This document shows positions 7,470 to 17,218 of a stretch of DNA of 36,173 nt, piece by piece. Both the position numbers and the translations under genes were made by a program. Origin of the DNA: Neobacillus drentensis NBRC 102427 (lineage in GTDB: Bacteria; Bacillota; Bacilli; Bacillales; Cytobacillaceae); the NCBI RefSeq assembly GCF_001591445.1, contig NZ_BCUX01000051.1:1-36173 (forward strand). The letters are read 5' to 3'. Under the pieces are notes generated by a model. That model ran no database searches. It saw only the letters and a list, made by a program, of their open reading frames with translations, and had not been told where the DNA came from. Position 1 is the first letter of the stretch. The number at the start of each line of letters is the position of its first letter.

Positions 7470-8775
7470 TAAATATTTACATACCCTGCAGACGATTAAC
7501 CCGATCAAGATTAATGGAAAGGTCACCCAGGTCATCGGTCTTACCATTGAATCACAAGGCCCCGACGTCAAGATGGGCGAGATTTGTCAAATCTATCCTG
7601 CTACGAACGAGTCACCATTAGAAGCAGAGGTGGTCGGCTTTAAAGGGAATCGAGTGCTGTTGATGCCATTAGGAGAAATTGTTTCGATTGGTCCAGGCTG
7701 TGAGGTGATTGCCACGGGCAAACCGTTAACCGTTAAGGTGGGAATGGATCTATTAGGGAAGGTTTTAGATGGTTTAGGCAAACCGATGGATGAAAGCCCC
7801 CTCCCTTCTGGATTAGTTGAAGTAGTTACGAACAACAATCCGCCCAATCCTTTAAAACGGCCAAGAATTCACCAGCCTTTGAATGTTGGTGTCCGCTCGA
7901 TTGATGGGCTGTTAACGGTTGGCAGAGGCCAACGGGTCGGAATATTCGCAGGAAGTGGTGTTGGAAAAAGTACGCTGCTTGGGATGATAGCAAGAAATAC
8001 AAGTGCGGATGTCAACGTCATTGGCCTAATTGGAGAACGCGGCAGAGAAGTACTTGATTTTATCGAAAGAGATTTAGGAAAAGAAGGCTTGGAGAAATCT
8101 GTCGTTGTCGTGGCTACCAGTGACCAGCCGGCCTTAGTCAGGATTAAAGGGGCGATTATCGCCACAACGATTGCGGAATTTTTCAGAGATCAAGGCTTAA
8201 GTGTCAATTTGATGATTGATTCCGTTACCCGTTACGCAATGGCGCAAAGAGAAATTGGCCTTGCTATCGGGGAACCTCCAACAACAAAGGGGTACACTCC
8301 TTCTGTTTTCGCCATGCTGCCAAAGCTGTTAGAAAGAGCAGGGACAGGGCCAAAGGGTGAAATTACCGCTTTTTATACGGTCTTAGTTGACGGCGATGAT
8401 ATGAATGAACCGATAGCTGATACAGTAAGAGGAATCTTGGATGGACATATTGTATTAGATCGGAAATTAGCCCACCAAGGCCACTTCCCATCGATTAATA
8501 TTCTAAACAGCGTAAGCCGTGTTATGAAAGATATTACTGCTTCGGAACATATTCAGGCGGCAGAGAAAATCAAACAGTTTATGGCTGTGTATCAAGAAGC
8601 TGAGGACTTAATCAAAATTGGTGCTTATAAACAAGGGGCAAACCCAGAAATTGATTTATCAATTAAATATAAGGGCTGGATTGACACCTTCTTAAAACAA
8701 GGAGTAAATGAACCATCCCAACTAGAGCATTCCATTCAAACAATGATTCAACAATTTGGGGAGATGGTTAAATGA
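7447..8775 (+). CDS. fliI: Flagellar protein export ATPase FliI
   Basis: FliI is the F1-beta-like ATPase that unloads chaperones and feeds substrates to the export gate. Walker A is GIFAGSGVGKST (K174), Walker B is NLMIDSVTRYA, and the family block GERGREVLDFIERDLG is present. ATG 7447 (442 aa) is chosen because AGGA (7434-7437) lies 9 nt upstream and B. subtilis FliI aligns there; ATG 7438 has no spaced RBS. It overlaps fliJ by ATGA. Confidence 0.96.
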   Translation: MKKMLEIDKYLHTLQTINPIKINGKVTQVIGLTIESQGPDVKMGEICQIYPATNESPLEAEVVGFKGNRVLLMPLGEIVSIGPGCEVIATGKPLTVKVGMDLLGKVLDGLGKPMDESPLPSGLVEVVTNNNPPNPLKRPRIHQPLNVGVRSIDGLLTVGRGQRVGIFAGSGVGKSTLLGMIARNTSADVNVIGLIGERGREVLDFIERDLGKEGLEKSVVVVATSDQPALVRIKGAIIATTIAEFFRDQGLSVNLMIDSVTRYAMAQREIGLAIGEPPTTKGYTPSVFAMLPKLLERAGTGPKGEITAFYTVLVDGDDMNEPIADTVRGILDGHIVLDRKLAHQGHFPSINILNSVSRVMKDITASEHIQAAEKIKQFMAVYQEAEDLIKIGAYKQGANPEIDLSIKYKGWIDTFLKQGVNEPSQLEHSIQTMIQQFGEMVK

Positions 8776-9215
8776 GTTTTCAATTTCGGTTTGAAAAGAT
8801 CTTGACGATGAAAGAAAAAGAAACGGAATCGGCATTCCATGAAATGAATGTCATTAAAACAATAAAAGAAACAGCGGAACATCAATTACTACAATTGGTT
8901 GAAAAAAAAGACAGCTATGTACGAGACTACCAAACGATGATGCGAAATTCTCTTCGAGTAACAGACATCCAAGAAAGAGAGCAATATATCCATTTTTTAA
9001 ATAAGCAAATCGATCGAGCCAGAAAAAAAGTCAACGAGCTTACTCAAGAGTTTCACTTGAAAAATAATCTGTTAGTGGCTAAAAACCAGGAAGAAAAGAT
9101 TTGGAGTTCTTGGCGGGAAAAGTCCTTAGAGGAATATACCGAAAAAGTAAACAGAGAAGAACAAAATCAATTAGATGAAATGGCGGTGCTCCGCTATTTT
9201 CACAAGACTATCTAA
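8772..9215 (+). CDS. fliJ: Flagellar export protein FliJ
   Basis: FliJ is the coiled-coil stalk of the FliI ATPase and helps couple it to FlhA. The 147-aa product is almost entirely charged helix (FRFEKILTMKEKETESAFHE at the N-terminus, typical of FliJ). It starts within the fliI stop (ATGA overlap), which implies translational coupling. In B. subtilis ylxF and fliK follow; here fliN follows after 32 nt. Confidence 0.92.
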   Translation: MSFQFRFEKILTMKEKETESAFHEMNVIKTIKETAEHQLLQLVEKKDSYVRDYQTMMRNSLRVTDIQEREQYIHFLNKQIDRARKKVNELTQEFHLKNNLLVAKNQEEKIWSSWREKSLEEYTEKVNREEQNQLDEMAVLRYFHKTI

Positions 9216-9247
9216 CAATCTGGCTAAAAAGAGAGTGCGAACTAAAC

Positions 9248-9589
9248 ATGAATGATAAGCAGTCAAAAAGAATTCAAACTGTCCAATTTGCCCCGTTATC
9301 AGAGGGAGTTAAATCATCCAATCCTAGTAAAGAATTGAACTCAATTGAAGATGTGAATCTCCAATTAATTGTCGAACTGGGTAAAACGAATATGAAGGTC
9401 AGGGACATTCTGAAAATTAAACCCGGTGTGATTATATCCGTCGATAAATTAGCTGGTGAGCATGTGGATGTTGTCATCAACGAATCAGCTGTTGCCGAAG
9501 CAGAAGTGGTCGTCGTGGATGAAAAATTTGCGATTCGCATCACGGATATCGTTTCGAAGCAAGAACGCGAAGAAAGAATGAACGATTAG
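9248..9589 (+). CDS. fliN: Flagellar motor switch protein FliN (short form)
   Basis: FliN forms the lower C ring and an export docking site. After about 35 low-complexity residues the protein is a single SpoA domain: LQLIVELGKTNMKVRDILKI, GVIISVDKLAGEHVDVVIN and FAIRITDIVSKQERE. With 113 aa it is a plain FliN, lacking the large CheC-like phosphatase part of B. subtilis FliY. No fliM precedes it, so FliM must be encoded elsewhere. The start is ATG, with a weak RBS (AAGAGAG). Confidence 0.93.
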   Translation: MNDKQSKRIQTVQFAPLSEGVKSSNPSKELNSIEDVNLQLIVELGKTNMKVRDILKIKPGVIISVDKLAGEHVDVVINESAVAEAEVVVVDEKFAIRITDIVSKQEREERMND

Positions 9590-9600
9590 AGGTGCGCGGA

Positions 9601-10197
9601 TTGAAGAACTTCCATATAAAAGTCACCTTAGTTTTCATGATCATTTTACTGTTTTCTTCGTTTTCAGATCACCAAGCGGCCTATGCTAAGGAGGGTAATA
9701 CGGTTTATGATGCCTATCAAACGGATCAGGGGCAAAAAAATACGGTTGCCACTCAAGGAACACCAAGAGCAGGGGAAACTAGTTCGCTTGTACCCCAAGT
9801 GCTGAAATTTATTTTTTCGTTTGCCGCGATTATCATTCTATTACTCTTGTGTTTAAAATTTTTGAAAGCCAAGTCGAAACAAATGACTTCGCAAGGTCCC
9901 ATGTATACGATGGGCGGCCATTCGTTAGGCGGCAATCGCTCCTTGCAATTAATGATGATTGGCAAAACGCTTTATATCTTAGGGGTCGGCAATGATGTTC
10001 AGCTGCTACGAACGATCGAACCCGGAGACGAGCAGGATTCGATTTTACAATCGCTTGTAGAAGAAGCGAAGAAAAAGCAAATGCCTAAACTTTTTCCTTT
10101 CAAAAAGAAACAGACAGAGGATTGGGAACAAACCTTTCTGTCACAAATGAACCAGGTTCGTTCATCCAGTATTCCAATCAACCAGTTAAAAGACTAA
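9601..10197 (+). CDS. fliO: Flagellar biosynthesis protein FliO (FliZ)
   Basis: FliO helps assemble the FliP core of the export gate. The product has a signal peptide ending near QAAYA, a short polar stretch, a TM helix (LKFIFSFAAIIILLLLCLKF) and a cytoplasmic FliO domain containing TLYILGVGNDVQLLRTIE. I prefer TTG 9601 (198 aa) because AGAGGTG lies 7 nt upstream; GTG 9592, three codons earlier, is the alternative. Called FliZ in B. subtilis. Confidence 0.9.
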   Translation: MKNFHIKVTLVFMIILLFSSFSDHQAAYAKEGNTVYDAYQTDQGQKNTVATQGTPRAGETSSLVPQVLKFIFSFAAIIILLLLCLKFLKAKSKQMTSQGPMYTMGGHSLGGNRSLQLMMIGKTLYILGVGNDVQLLRTIEPGDEQDSILQSLVEEAKKKQMPKLFPFKKKQTEDWEQTFLSQMNQVRSSSIPINQLKD

Positions 10198-10217
10198 CCA
10201 AAATGGCGGAGATTTAG

Positions 10218-10958
10218 TTGCTAAAAAAAATATCTATCCTATTACCTTTTCTTATATTGAGTTTTTATGATGTTAGTTTTGCAGCCTTTGATGCTCCCAT
10301 ACCCGGTGTGAATTTGAGTAGTTCTGAACCGGGAGGCGTGTCCACATCGATTAAAATCATGCTTCTATTAACGATTCTTTCTGTGGCACCATCTATTCTG
10401 CTGCTGATGACTTCGTTTACGAGAATTGTGATTGTCTTATCGTTTGTTCGGACATCATTAGGCACACAGCAAATGCCGCCTAACCAAGTCATCATTGGTC
10501 TGTCGCTGTTCCTCACCATGTTTATCATGGGTCCAGTCTTTTCTGATATTAACAAAGAGGCTTATCAGCCGTTTATGGATGGAAAATTGACTCAGGAACA
10601 AGCACTTGATACGGCTGCAAAGCCAATCAAAGAATTTATGGCCAAGCACACAAGGGAAAAAGACTTAAATTTGTTTCTCGATTATTCGAAGCAGAAAAAG
10701 CCAGAAACCATTGATGATATTCCCTTACATGTGTTAGTTCCAGCCTATTCGATCAGTGAGCTAAAAACGGCTTTTCAAATGGGATTTATGATTTTTCTGC
10801 CTTTTTTAATCATTGATATGATTGTGTCCAGCATTTTAATGGCCATGGGTATGATGATGCTGCCACCAGTGCTGATCAGCTTGCCATTTAAAATATTGTT
10901 ATTTATTTTAGTCGATGGCTGGCATTTAATTGTTAAATCCTTACTCACCAGCTTTTAA
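10218..10958 (+). CDS. fliP: Flagellar export gate protein FliP
   Basis: FliP, with FliQ and FliR, forms the export channel. The 246-aa protein has a cleavable signal peptide (ends near SFA) and the FliP signatures SFTRIVIVLSFVRTSLGTQQ and QMPPNQVIIGLSLFLTMFIM, plus C-terminal TM helices. The start is TTG with GGCGGAG 7 nt upstream. Confidence 0.97.
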   Translation: MLKKISILLPFLILSFYDVSFAAFDAPIPGVNLSSSEPGGVSTSIKIMLLLTILSVAPSILLLMTSFTRIVIVLSFVRTSLGTQQMPPNQVIIGLSLFLTMFIMGPVFSDINKEAYQPFMDGKLTQEQALDTAAKPIKEFMAKHTREKDLNLFLDYSKQKKPETIDDIPLHVLVPAYSISELKTAFQMGFMIFLPFLIIDMIVSSILMAMGMMMLPPVLISLPFKILLFILVDGWHLIVKSLLTSF

Positions 10959-10975
10959 ATAAGAGAGGTACGATC

Positions 10976-11245
10976 ATGACACCGGAAATGGTTATTGAAA
11001 TTTCGAAGCAAAGTGTTTATGTCACAGGTCTTGTCGCTGCGCCCATTTTAATACTTGCTTTAGCAGTGGGCTTAATTATTAGTATTTTTCAAGCGGTTAC
11101 CCAAATCCAAGAACAAACACTCGTGTTTGTTCCAAAAATAATTGCTGTTTTTATCGGCTTATTGGTTTTTGGACCATGGATGTTAAGGCAGTTATTAAAC
11201 TTTACGGAAAATATCTTTGGCAATCTGTCACAGTTTGTAGGGTAG
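10976..11245 (+). CDS. fliQ: Flagellar export gate protein FliQ
   Basis: An 89-aa, two-TM subunit of the export channel. The stretch GLIISIFQAVTQIQEQTLVF is the family signature. It starts 17 nt after fliP with the RBS GAGAGGT and lies in the conserved fliP-fliQ-fliR order. Confidence 0.96.
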   Translation: MTPEMVIEISKQSVYVTGLVAAPILILALAVGLIISIFQAVTQIQEQTLVFVPKIIAVFIGLLVFGPWMLRQLLNFTENIFGNLSQFVG

Positions 11246-11251
11246 CTTACA

Positions 11252-12034
11252 GTGATGGACTGGTTAAATGAATTACCTGTATTTCTACTAATCTTGGTTC
11301 GGATGGCTTGTTTTTTTATGACAGTTCCGATTTTTATGTCGAGATCAATTCCGGCACCTTTTAAAATAGGACTCTCTTTTTTCTTGGCGGTTATTGTCAC
11401 CCTTTCAACCGAGCAAGGTGAGATTCACGCCTTTTCAGCAGGATTCATTCTCCTTATTTTGAAGGAAGCAATCATCGGATTAGGATTGGGCTTCATCGCC
11501 TCTATTCTTTTTTATGCGATTCAACTAGCCGGAACCTTGATTGATCTTCAAAGTGGTTTTGCGATGGGAGCAGTGTTCGACCCTCAAGCAGGAACAAACG
11601 CCAATTTATCGGGAAGGTTTAAAAACGCCCTAGCGACACTGTTTCTATTATCGCTTGATGGTCACCATTTAATCATCCGGGGTGTGCTTGAAAGCTATCA
11701 ATGGATCCCGGTGGACGCGCTGGTACCTGCCTTAATCGATGGCAGTATCTCAACGCTCTTACTGGAAACCATTAAAAGTTCGTTTGAGATTGCGTTTTTA
11801 CTAGCGTCACCGATTGTGTTTACGTTATTTTTGGTTGATTTAGTGCTTGGCATTATCGGAAAAACGTCACCGCAAATCAATCTGATGGTCGTCGGCTTTT
11901 CTGTAAAAATTGGTGTCTATTATCTTGTTTTATTATTAGCACTGCCCGGCTTTTTCCTGTTGCTTCATCGTTTGTTTGCACAGATGTTTGAAGCTGTCAG
12001 TCAAATGATTCAAATTATGGGAGCATCTATATGA
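11252..12034 (+). CDS. fliR: Flagellar export gate protein FliR
   Basis: FliR completes the FliPQR channel. The 260-aa protein has about six TM helices and the motif LQSGFAMGAVFDPQAGTNAN characteristic of FliR. The start is GTG 11252 or ATG 11255 (TAGGG lies just upstream). Its last bases overlap flhB by ATGA. Confidence 0.95.
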   Translation: MMDWLNELPVFLLILVRMACFFMTVPIFMSRSIPAPFKIGLSFFLAVIVTLSTEQGEIHAFSAGFILLILKEAIIGLGLGFIASILFYAIQLAGTLIDLQSGFAMGAVFDPQAGTNANLSGRFKNALATLFLLSLDGHHLIIRGVLESYQWIPVDALVPALIDGSISTLLLETIKSSFEIAFLLASPIVFTLFLVDLVLGIIGKTSPQINLMVVGFSVKIGVYYLVLLLALPGFFLLLHRLFAQMFEAVSQMIQIMGASI

Positions 12035-13134
12035 GAGGAAACAGCCACAGCCAATTTTTACTTAATTTAGATTTACAACTTTTCGCTGAGGAAAAAACAG
12101 AAAAAGCGACGCCGCAAAAGAGAAGGGAAACAAGGCAAAAAGGCCAAGTGGCCAAAAGTATCGAGGTATCCTCTTCTTTGATGCTATTATCCTTTTTTCT
12201 ATTCCTCCTCTTTTATGGCAAATACTTTGCGACGAACATTCTTGTTTTGTTTCAAAATATTTTTTCTTCCTATTTATTACTGGATTTATCTGCAGCGAGT
12301 ACACATAAACTGTTCGTCGATTTATCGCTTCTTACCATAAAAATCGTTTTGCCCATTCTAGCCATGTTGGCTGTTGTCGGCTTATTGTCAAATTATCTGC
12401 AGTTTGGTTTTTTATTGACAACAGAAAATTTAAAATTCGATTTCAAAAAAATCAATCCACTTGAGGGGGCGAAACGGATTTTATCGATCCGGTCGCTGGT
12501 GGAATTACTTAAAAATATTTTGAAGATTGTCCTCATTGGCTGGACTGCCTATTTTTTATTAAAAAAAGAAATAGGAACCTTTTTACACCTTTCCCAAATG
12601 GGGATCAGGCAAATTATTGATTATCTTTTTACGATTATCATTAAAGTCGGAGTGTTTACCTCTGGCGTGTATGTGGTTTTAGGAGCCGCAGATTTTCTTT
12701 ATCAAAAATATGACCATGAAAAGAAAATGAAGATGTCATTAAAGGAAATAAAAGATGAACATAAAAAGAGTGAGGGCGACCCCTTGGTCAAGGGGAAAAT
12801 CAAGGAATTGCAAAGAGCGATGTCGTTAAACAGAATGATGACGGATGTGCCAAAGGCAGATGTAATCATCACGAACCCGACCCACTATGCGATTGCTATT
12901 GTGTATGATGCCAATGATACAAGGGCACCGGTGGTTATCGCAAAGGGTGTTGATTTTATGGCGCAAAAAATAAAAGAAATTGGAAAAGAAAATGGCATTA
13001 TTTTATCTGAAAATAAGCCATTAGCCCGGGCCTTGTATGCAAATGTGGAGATTGGTCAGGAGATTCCCGAGGAATTGTTTAAAGCAGTCGCTGAAATCCT
13101 CGCCTATGTTTATCGCTTAAAAGGAAAATTCTAA
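12031..13134 (+). CDS. flhB: Flagellar export substrate-specificity switch FlhB
   Basis: FlhB is the export-gate component that switches from rod/hook to filament substrates. It has the N-terminal block EEKTEKATPQKRRETRQKGQ, four TM helices and the C-terminal cytoplasmic domain with the self-cleavage motif NPTH at residues 282-285. Length is 367 aa. FlhB normally works with the hook-length ruler FliK, which is not encoded in this window. Confidence 0.97.
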   Translation: MRGNSHSQFLLNLDLQLFAEEKTEKATPQKRRETRQKGQVAKSIEVSSSLMLLSFFLFLLFYGKYFATNILVLFQNIFSSYLLLDLSAASTHKLFVDLSLLTIKIVLPILAMLAVVGLLSNYLQFGFLLTTENLKFDFKKINPLEGAKRILSIRSLVELLKNILKIVLIGWTAYFLLKKEIGTFLHLSQMGIRQIIDYLFTIIIKVGVFTSGVYVVLGAADFLYQKYDHEKKMKMSLKEIKDEHKKSEGDPLVKGKIKELQRAMSLNRMMTDVPKADVIITNPTHYAIAIVYDANDTRAPVVIAKGVDFMAQKIKEIGKENGIILSENKPLARALYANVEIGQEIPEELFKAVAEILAYVYRLKGKF

Positions 13135-13159
13135 GTCGTTCAGAGAATAAGGTGGAAAA

Positions 13160-15211
13160 ATGAAGTTAAAAGAAATTTCCGTATTACTTGCTGTGTTACT
13201 CATCGTTGTCATGATGGTCATCCCATTGCCTACGATTCTATTAGATATCTTACTGATCATTAATATCTCGCTATCCATCACGATTTTACTAGTAGGAATG
13301 AATACAAAGGAACCTTTAGATTTCTCAATTTTTCCGTCTTTGTTACTGTTAACGACACTTTTCCGTTTAGCGTTAAATGTATCAACCACTCGTTCCATCC
13401 TTTCGCATGGGGATGCCGGCCATGTGGTGGCAACCTTTGGAGAGTTCGTGATTGGCGGGAATCCCGTCATTGGGTTTATCATCTTTTTAATCCTCGTTAT
13501 TATTCAATTCCTTGTAATTACAAAGGGTTCAGAGCGGGTAGCCGAAGTGGCTGCAAGGTTCACCTTAGATGCGATGCCTGGCAAACAAATGAGTATCGAC
13601 GCCGATTTAAATGCAGGGATGATTAGTGAAAAAGATGCGCGTGCACGCAGGGAAAAAGTAGGGCATGAAGCTGATTTCTACGGGGCGATGGACGGGGCCA
13701 GTAAGTTCGTTAAAGGGGACGCAATTGCTGGAATCATCATTTTGTTCATTAATGTCATCGGTGGTTTCGTCATTGGGATGACAATGATGGGGATGGATTT
13801 TGCTGAGGCAGCCAGTACTTTTACCCTGCTATCTGTTGGTGATGGTCTGGTCAGTCAAATCCCGGCACTGTTGATTTCAACAGCAACAGGGATCATCGTA
13901 ACAAGGGCAGCCTCCGATGGAAGCCTAGGCGATGACCTGACTCGGCAATTATTTGCCTATCCGAAGTTGATCTATGTGGTTGCAGGCTGTATTGCCTTAT
14001 TTGGATTGGTAACGCCGATTGGAATTTTGTTAACGTGGAGTATTGCCGGTTTGTTAGTATTTGCCGCCTATAAAATGCAAAAAGCAAAAGATAAAGAAGC
14101 CGAAGAATTGGAAGAATTACCGGAAATGCCAATGGAAGAGGAAAATAGTCCGGAAAATGTGCTAAACCTGCTTCAAGTGGATTCACTGGAATTCGAATTC
14201 GGATTAGGTCTGATTCCTTTAGCAGATGCCGCGCAAGGTGGGGATATTTTAGACCGAGTCATCGCGATTCGAAAACAAATCGCTTTAGAGCTAGGATTAG
14301 TGATTCCAATCATCAGGATTCGCGATAATGTCAATTTAGAGGCTAATGAGTACGTGATTAAGTTAAAAGGCAACGAAATCGCCCAAGGGGAAATCTTCCT
14401 TAATCACTATCTGATGCTCGTACCAGATGATGAAGACCACGACATCATCGGGATTGAAACGGTCGAGCCAACCTTTGGCCTGCCGGCTTTATGGATTAAT
14501 GATGAGATGAAACGAAAAGCAGAGATCTATGGCTATACCGTGGTCGATGCCACGTCCGTCATCACCACCCATCTAGCGGAGACAATCAAACGGTATGCGC
14601 ACGAGATTTTAGGTAGAGAAGAAACGAAACAACTGATTGACAAGGTGAAAGAAACGTTCCCTTCGATTGTAGAAGAGCTTGTTCCATCCTTGTTATCTGT
14701 AGGCCAGATTCAAAAAGTATTACAAAAGCTGTTAAAAGAAAAAGTCTCGATTCGCAACCTGCCTGTCATCCTTGAAACCCTTGCCGATTGGGCTGTTTTT
14801 ACGAAAAATCCAGATTATTTGACCGAGTATGTGAGGCAGAGTCTATCAAGGCAAATCACCCAAAAATTGACGGTGGGTAAAATGATTCAAGTGATTACCG
14901 TAAATGCCCAAGTTGAAAAGATGATTAGCGAAAATCTTCAAGAAACAGAACAAGGGATTTATCTAACGTTAGATCCACAATCGATTCAGCAATTGGTCCT
15001 GTCTTTAAATGATACAATCCAACAGGTTGTGAAGGTGGGAATTCAGCCGATTATTATGACATCGCCGACGATTCGGATGTATGTCAAGCAAATTGTGGAA
15101 CGCATTAATGATGATATCCCTGTGATTTCATTTAACGAATTGGAATCAGATGTGGAAGTTCAAAATATTGGCGTCGTTCATTTTCAGGATGTTGGAGTGG
15201 TTACTGCATGA
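13160..15211 (+). CDS. flhA: Flagellar export gate protein FlhA
   Basis: FlhA is the large proton-driven export gate subunit. The N-terminal half has about eight TM helices and the conserved block TKGSERVAEVAARFTLDAMP followed by GKQMSIDADLNAG. The C-terminal half (from about residue 325) is the cytoplasmic ring that binds chaperone-substrate complexes. Length is 683 aa. It overlaps flhF by ATGA. Confidence 0.98.
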   Translation: MKLKEISVLLAVLLIVVMMVIPLPTILLDILLIINISLSITILLVGMNTKEPLDFSIFPSLLLLTTLFRLALNVSTTRSILSHGDAGHVVATFGEFVIGGNPVIGFIIFLILVIIQFLVITKGSERVAEVAARFTLDAMPGKQMSIDADLNAGMISEKDARARREKVGHEADFYGAMDGASKFVKGDAIAGIIILFINVIGGFVIGMTMMGMDFAEAASTFTLLSVGDGLVSQIPALLISTATGIIVTRAASDGSLGDDLTRQLFAYPKLIYVVAGCIALFGLVTPIGILLTWSIAGLLVFAAYKMQKAKDKEAEELEELPEMPMEEENSPENVLNLLQVDSLEFEFGLGLIPLADAAQGGDILDRVIAIRKQIALELGLVIPIIRIRDNVNLEANEYVIKLKGNEIAQGEIFLNHYLMLVPDDEDHDIIGIETVEPTFGLPALWINDEMKRKAEIYGYTVVDATSVITTHLAETIKRYAHEILGREETKQLIDKVKETFPSIVEELVPSLLSVGQIQKVLQKLLKEKVSIRNLPVILETLADWAVFTKNPDYLTEYVRQSLSRQITQKLTVGKMIQVITVNAQVEKMISENLQETEQGIYLTLDPQSIQQLVLSLNDTIQQVVKVGIQPIIMTSPTIRMYVKQIVERINDDIPVISFNELESDVEVQNIGVVHFQDVGVVTA

Positions 15212-16356
15212 AGATTAAAAGATATATCGTAAAGTCACTCCCACAGGCCGTGCAGCAGATACGGTCAGAGTTAGGAGAAAATGCCGTCATTCTTAATACG
15301 AAGGAAACGAAAACAGGAGGTTTTCTTGGCCTGTTTCAAAGGAAGCAGCTAGAAGTGATTGCTGCCTCGGAGGAGTCTGCATCAAAGGATGTTGCCCCGT
15401 CAGTACCTAAAGAAGTCAAAAGGGAGCCGGTAGAATCAGAAGTCCTTCAGAGGATTAATCAAATGGAGGAACTACTTGGTCATTTTATCAAGAATCAAAA
15501 CCACCCTGAGCCACAGACTTCTTCTATTTTAGCAAAATGGCTGAAACGGCTGGAGGATCAAGAGGTCGATCAAGAGGTCATCCAATACATGGTTAGAAAA
15601 ATCATGACCGACTACCCTTTAATCGAGCAGCTAACAGTGGAGGAAGTGGAGAGAATTGTCCTTAGCACTGTAACGAAACTGTTTCAGGACGGGATCGCAC
15701 CAGAGGGGTTAGATCCCAATGCAACGTTGATTACCCTAATTGGCCCCACAGGTGTTGGTAAAACGACAACCATCGCAAAGCTTGCTTCGAGACAGGTATT
15801 ATTTCAGCGGAAAAAGGTTGGCTTTTTAACAGCCGATACCTTTCGAATTGCTGCGATTGAACAGCTAAAGACCTATGCCACCATTTTGAATATCCCGATT
15901 GAAGTGGTCGAGAGCTCAGATCAGCTAAAACAATCACTGTTCAACTTAAAGAACTGCCAAATGATATTCATGGACAGTGCAGGAAGAAATTACTTAGAAG
16001 AGCAATATATCGAAGAAATAAATAAATTCCTTTCACAGGAATTAAAGCAAGAAAATCACTTGGTCCTAAGTATGACTGCCAGGTGGAAGGATATGAATCA
16101 AATTGTAGAAAAGATGAAATCAGTGCAAATTGATAGAGTCATCCTCACAAAGTGGGATGAAAGCACTTGTTATGGAGCTGCATTAAATTTAGTTTACCAT
16201 TACCCGTACCCATTATCCTTTCTTAGTTTGGGACAAGGTGTTCCAGAAGACATTATGCTAGCAGACCCGGAATATATGGCTAAAAAGATCGTGGGAGTCG
16301 ATGAAGATGAAGCAGGATCAGGCACACAAGCTGAGAGAATTGCATCAGCGTATTAA
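15208..16356 (+). CDS. flhF: Flagellar SRP-like GTPase FlhF
   Basis: FlhF is an SRP-family GTPase that sets flagellar placement and number. It has a basic N-terminal B domain (MKIKRYIVKSLPQAVQQIRS), an N domain, and a G domain with P-loop GPTGVGKTTTIAK (K185) and ADTFRIAAIEQLK. The usual DTAGR motif reads DSAGRN, and TKWDES serves as the TKxD guanine motif. Length is 382 aa. It overlaps flhG. Confidence 0.95.
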   Translation: MKIKRYIVKSLPQAVQQIRSELGENAVILNTKETKTGGFLGLFQRKQLEVIAASEESASKDVAPSVPKEVKREPVESEVLQRINQMEELLGHFIKNQNHPEPQTSSILAKWLKRLEDQEVDQEVIQYMVRKIMTDYPLIEQLTVEEVERIVLSTVTKLFQDGIAPEGLDPNATLITLIGPTGVGKTTTIAKLASRQVLFQRKKVGFLTADTFRIAAIEQLKTYATILNIPIEVVESSDQLKQSLFNLKNCQMIFMDSAGRNYLEEQYIEEINKFLSQELKQENHLVLSMTARWKDMNQIVEKMKSVQIDRVILTKWDESTCYGAALNLVYHYPYPLSFLSLGQGVPEDIMLADPEYMAKKIVGVDEDEAGSGTQAERIASAY

Positions 16357-17182
16357 TAACATGAAACAAGGGAAGGCAACCAAAGTAGTATCGATCACAA
16401 GTGGGAAAGGCGGAGTCGGCAAGTCCAATTTTGCGATAAACTTTGCCTTAGCACTGGTTGAAGCGGGACAAAAAGTGGTCCTTATCGACTTAGATATTGG
16501 GATGGCCAACCTTGAAATCCTTTTAGGAATGAATGTCAAGGATCATCTGATAGATATGGTAAAGCATAAAAAAAACATTTGGGATGTCCTTGAAAAAGGG
16601 CCCAATGGCTTAGAACTGATTTCTGGCGGGAGCGGCTTTGAGGAAATTTTAGATTTAAGTGAACACGATACTAATTATTTATTTACTGAACTTGGAAGAC
16701 TGGAAGGGTATGCGGATATCATTTTATTTGATACAGGGGCAGGCCTTTCGAAAGAATCGCAGCGTTGCCATTTAGCGGCAGATGAAATTATTCTTGTCAC
16801 AACTCCTGAACCCACAGCGATCACAGATGCCTATTCGGTTGTGAAAATTTTAAATCATCAAGATTCGAACCTTCAAGTTCGGTTAGTGGTAAACCGTGTC
16901 CAAAACTCAAAAGAGGGAATTTCAATTGCTAATCGAGTGCGCATGGTGACGAAACAGTTTTTAGCAAAAGAGATCGATGTGCTGGGATTTCTGCCGAATG
17001 ATTCGATCGTGTTTCAATCAGTCCTCGAACAGTCCCCGTTTTACCTGAAATATCCTAAATCTCAACCGGCCAAATGGATGAAGGATATGGTGAATATTTA
17101 TTTGAATGTCAATAATAATCGCTCGAATATTGCCGGGATCAAGGGTTTTGTCCACAGGCTTTCTCAATTTGTTAAAAAATAG
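16307..17182 (+). CDS. flhG: MinD-like flagellar number regulator FlhG (YlxH)
   Basis: FlhG is a ParA/MinD-type ATPase that acts on FlhF and C-ring assembly. The deviant Walker A SGKGGVGKSNFAINFALAL (K34, K39), the LIDLDIGMANLEILLG motif and IILFDTGAGLSKES are clear. ATG 16307 (291 aa) is chosen because GGGAG (16293-16297) lies 9 nt before it; ATG 16301 is too close. The C-terminal amphipathic tail (KGFVHRLSQFVKK) could bind the membrane. Confidence 0.94.
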   Translation: MKQDQAHKLRELHQRINNMKQGKATKVVSITSGKGGVGKSNFAINFALALVEAGQKVVLIDLDIGMANLEILLGMNVKDHLIDMVKHKKNIWDVLEKGPNGLELISGGSGFEEILDLSEHDTNYLFTELGRLEGYADIILFDTGAGLSKESQRCHLAADEIILVTTPEPTAITDAYSVVKILNHQDSNLQVRLVVNRVQNSKEGISIANRVRMVTKQFLAKEIDVLGFLPNDSIVFQSVLEQSPFYLKYPKSQPAKWMKDMVNIYLNVNNNRSNIAGIKGFVHRLSQFVKK

Positions 17183-17218
17183 TTTAGGATACAGTATCAA
17201 TCTGGAGGAGGGGTACTC

